From Aquisphaera insulae (lineage in GTDB: Bacteria; Planctomycetota; Planctomycetia; Isosphaerales; Isosphaeraceae): DNA of 64,000 nt. A program made the position numbers and the translations under genes. How positions within the stretch are numbered: the first letter of the stretch is position 1; each line of letters begins with the position of its first letter. Of this stretch, positions 61,727 to 64,000 are shown in pieces. The notes beneath the pieces were generated by a model, which was not told where the DNA came from, did no database searches, and saw only the letters and a list, made by a program, of their open reading frames with translations. The stretch spans positions 1 through 64,000 of the forward strand of contig NZ_JAALJH010000036.1 in NCBI RefSeq assembly GCF_011064615.1. Direction: 5' to 3'.

Positions 61727-63319
61727 TCAGGGCAGCAGCCGCTGCCCGACCGCCGTGTTCAGGCGGAGCATCGCCTGGCGGTGCCGGACGAGCATGTCGC
61801 GGTACTGTCGCGAGGCCTCGTTGAACTCGCGCTGGGCGTTGAGGAAGATGATGGCGTCCTCCTCGCCGCGGATGTAGAGCCGGTAGGCATCGTCGCGGAC
61901 CCGGGTCGCCGGGGGGATGAGCCGGGTCTCGATCCGTTGCACGGCCGATCGCGTGAGCACGTACTGACGCTCCGCCTGGCGGACCTCGTTGACGACCTGC
62001 TGCTCGCGTTCGGCCAGCTCGACGTGGGACTGGGTCAGGTTCACCCGCGACCGCTGGATGTTGCCCTGGTTGCGATTGTAGATTGGGAGCGGGACGGTGA
62101 CCCCGAGCGCCCAGGAGGTCGCGCCGAGCTTGTCGGTCGCCCGGTTGTCCTGGAAGGTGTAGGGCTGATAGAGGAGGTACACGTCCGACATGCGATTGGC
62201 GGTGGCGAGCTTTACCTCGGCCTGGGCCCGGTGGATTCCCATCCGGTACGCGACCACGTCGGGCCGGCATTTGAGGGCCATTCCGATGAGCTCATCGACG
62301 GGGGGCGGCGGCGGGGAGGAGTCGCGGAGCGTGCCGCGGAGCTCCAGGGCCTCGGCCTGATTGCCCGGCATGTTCAGGAGGACGCCCAGGTTCCGCCTGG
62401 CCGACATCAGGGCCTCGTTGCCGTCCATGACCTGGATCTCGGCGGCCTCGACGAGGGCCTCGATCCGGCTCACGTCGGCGATGGTCCGCGCCCCCTTCTC
62501 CTGGAGGCCTCGGGTTCGGCCCAGCAGCTCCTCCAGCCCCTGGCGCGCGGCCTGGGCGAACCGGATCGTCTCGCGGGCGCCGAGGTATTCGCTGTACACG
62601 GTGTAGAGGTTGTCGATCTGGATCCGGACCGCATCCTGGTACTGGGCCTGGAGGACGTTCTTGGCCGTGGTGGCGGCGTGCGTCCTCGCCTTCCGCTTGT
62701 GGGTGACGTCGAGGGGGTACGTGATGTTCAGGTCATATTGAGTCTGTCCGCCCGGGCGGGCCTCGGTATAGGCGCCGTAAGGGATGAGCTGAGAGTCGGC
62801 GAAGAGGACGGGATTGGCCCGCAGGCTCGCCGTGAGGATGTCCGCGTCGGCCTGGGGGAGCTCCAGCCCGCGGGCCTTGAGCGCCAGGTTCTCGTGGACG
62901 AGGCGCTCGATGGCCTGGTCCAGGGTCAGCCCATCCTCGGGGCCGATCTCCTCCCCGACGCGGGGGACCGAGAGCGGGCCGATGAGGGGGACCTCGGAGA
63001 GCGGCAGGGCCGACGGCGAGGTGATCCCTTCTCGCTCCGGGACGCCGACCTGGCGACCCCCCGGAGCCGTGATCGCGGCCGGCACCCGAGGGACCGCCGT
63101 CCCCACTCGCCCGCTGAGCGGCTCGTCGGCCGCTCCGCCGGGCCCCGAATCGGTCACGGGCCCCATCCCCCCGAGCGCGGGGCCCAGCAGGGACTGGCCT
63201 TCCGAGGGGTGGCTCAGCGACGGCTCGGGGAGGGTCGGCCCCTGGCCCGACACCGGGCCGCACGCATGCAGAAGCATGACCATAACGGCCGCTCGAGACG
63301 GCCAGGAGCTCGATCGCAT
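61727..63319 (-). CDS. TolC-family outer-membrane efflux protein
   Basis: A 530-residue outer-membrane channel. The signal peptide starts at ATG 63319 (AGGAAGGG ahead), and a Gly/Pro-rich segment of ~100 residues precedes the first OEP domain (LTLDQAIERLVHENLALKARGLELPQADADILTA). Long helices with Gln/Asn/Arg heptads and NPVLFADSQL, YDLNITYPLDVTHKRKAR and LPIYNRNQGNIQRSRVNL are typical. It is unlinked to the RND operon ~30 kb away, so it may serve several pumps. It converges on the glycosidase-like gene. Confidence 0.9.
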   Translation of the reverse strand: MRSSSWPSRAAVMVMLLHACGPVSGQGPTLPEPSLSHPSEGQSLLGPALGGMGPVTDSGPGGAADEPLSGRVGTAVPRVPAAITAPGGRQVGVPEREGITSPSALPLSEVPLIGPLSVPRVGEEIGPEDGLTLDQAIERLVHENLALKARGLELPQADADILTASLRANPVLFADSQLIPYGAYTEARPGGQTQYDLNITYPLDVTHKRKARTHAATTAKNVLQAQYQDAVRIQIDNLYTVYSEYLGARETIRFAQAARQGLEELLGRTRGLQEKGARTIADVSRIEALVEAAEIQVMDGNEALMSARRNLGVLLNMPGNQAEALELRGTLRDSSPPPPPVDELIGMALKCRPDVVAYRMGIHRAQAEVKLATANRMSDVYLLYQPYTFQDNRATDKLGATSWALGVTVPLPIYNRNQGNIQRSRVNLTQSHVELAEREQQVVNEVRQAERQYVLTRSAVQRIETRLIPPATRVRDDAYRLYIRGEEDAIIFLNAQREFNEASRQYRDMLVRHRQAMLRLNTAVGQRLLP

Positions 63320-63578
63320 CGATTCACCCTTCCTGGATTTCTCGGACGCCCGGAGATCGAGGTCCGGGCGGGGGAGGCCGGCGTCCGTCCTGGTGGCCGG
63401 CGGCATCCGACGAGATGAGCGAGACATCCCGCGACGGCTCTTATCATCGACTTGCGGGAGGATCGAGCCTGACCGCGATTCCCGGCAAGTCCGGCCCCTG
63501 CCCTCTCAGGGCGCACAATCGTCACAAGCGGACCGCCGGGACTCGCGGGCGCCGGTCGCGGAGAAGGGGGGCGGATCC

Positions 63579-64000
63579 TCAGAGCCGCCTCCAGGTGAAG
63601 CCATCGGCCTCGATGAGCTTATCCGCTTCCGGCGGCCCCCAACTGCCGGCGACGTAGGTCGCCGGGGGCGATGCGTCCGGCGATTCCCACGCGTCGAGGA
63701 TGGTGGTGATGAACCGCCATGCGCTGTCGACCTCGTCGGTACGGGTGAACAGGGTGGGGTCGCCGAGCATGACGTCGAGCAGGAGGCGCTCATAAGCCTC
63801 CGGCGGCGGGACGGCGAAGGCGGTGCCGTAGCGGAAATCCATCCGCACTTCCTGGAGTCGCCGTCGCGAGCCCGGGATCTTGGCCTCGAAGGCGAGGCTG
63901 GCCCCCTCGTTGGGCTGGATGCGGAGGACGAGCTGATTGGCCCCGGTGTGCCCGTCCCGCTCGGGGTCGAACAGCTCCGTGGGGGGCCGGCGGAACTGGA
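63579..64000 (-). CDS. zwf: Glucose-6-phosphate dehydrogenase, 3' end (cut by window edge)
   Basis: The visible 140 codons are the C-terminal part of G6PD: QLVLRIQPNEGASLAFEAKIPG, MDFRYGTAFAVPPPEAYERLLLD, MLGDPTLFTRTDEVDSAWRFI and YVAGSWGPPEADKLIEADGFTWRRL before the stop. The enzyme converts glucose 6-phosphate to 6-phosphogluconolactone in the pentose phosphate route. The start lies beyond 64000. It is divergent or independent from the TolC gene (gap 259 bp). Confidence 0.92.
   Translation of the reverse strand, partial: QFRRPPTELFDPERDGHTGANQLVLRIQPNEGASLAFEAKIPGSRRRLQEVRMDFRYGTAFAVPPPEAYERLLLDVMLGDPTLFTRTDEVDSAWRFITTILDAWESPDASPPATYVAGSWGPPEADKLIEADGFTWRRL

Noticed and set aside
58362..62270. 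A 1302-codon open frame on the minus strand
   Set aside because: It lies antisense to the glycosidase-like gene and has no domain; the plus-strand frame has a signal peptide and protein-like composition.

Overview
The window looks like a chromosomal segment of a planctomycete, most probably of the Isosphaeraceae. It is strongly GC-rich and carries families that are typical of, or nearly confined to, that phylum: a PSCyt1/DUF1549/DUF1553 protein paired with a DUF1501 protein, an M56 peptidase fused to a DUF1559-like domain, a PEP-CTERM lipase, a secreted sugar dehydrogenase with an LEPRxLL-like motif, DUF1573, TPR-glycosyltransferase proteins and a Uma2 protein. No rRNA, tRNA, CRISPR array, phage module or intact insertion sequence was recognised.

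Layout. 0.6-5.3 kb: PEP-CTERM SGNH lipase, then a membrane Ser/Thr kinase translationally coupled to an RMD1/YagE-type (DUF155) protein. 5.7-8.8 kb: BlaI repressor and BlaR1-like M56 protease/DUF1559 fusion behind a clear promoter with a repeated candidate operator. 8.9-11.5 kb: molybdate transporter modABC, divergent from a membrane P-loop ATPase. 13.3-19.5 kb: WD40 protein, RsgA, a two-ACT-domain protein and a secreted low-complexity protein. 19.8-22.5 kb: OprP-like porin and patatin phospholipase. 22.7-32.2 kb: a TetR-MFP-RND-RND efflux operon with a well-formed promoter and operator. 32.3-36.7 kb: DUF1549/DUF1553 plus DUF1501 pair. 36.8-46 kb: Uma2, GH5 cellulase, sugar dehydrogenase, tandem TPR-GT9 genes, nitroreductase, methyltransferase. 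45.9-53.4 kb: DUF1573, tetraheme cytochrome/nucleotidase-like lipoprotein, Mpo1-like DUF962, tRNA-binding protein, a DisA_N-like sensor candidate, and a DUF3006/metallo-beta-lactamase operon. 53.4-57 kb: a repeat-rich accessory patch with an atypically AT-rich ankyrin gene, a fragment of a PEP-CTERM tail and a TacA/TacT toxin-antitoxin pair. 57-64 kb: NAD-dependent epimerase, large secreted glycosidase-like protein, TolC-family protein and the 3' end of zwf (G6PD).

Themes. Envelope and export functions dominate (efflux, porin, TolC, lipoproteins, surface-sorted enzymes). Four-base stop/start overlaps (ATGA or GTGA) recur in the minus-strand operons, which suggests translational coupling. The intergenic spaces hold several non-coding repeat families: a 35-bp perfect inverted repeat, a CAGGAATGCCTG palindrome, an ~86-bp repeat present at 1.85 kb and 56.6 kb, and a dense swarm of ~18-nt units on both sides of the ankyrin gene. 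These repeats, the DisA_N-like protein and the double RND operon are the observations most worth following up. Starts were chosen from visible ribosome-binding sites and signal peptides, and family names from remembered motifs without any database search.
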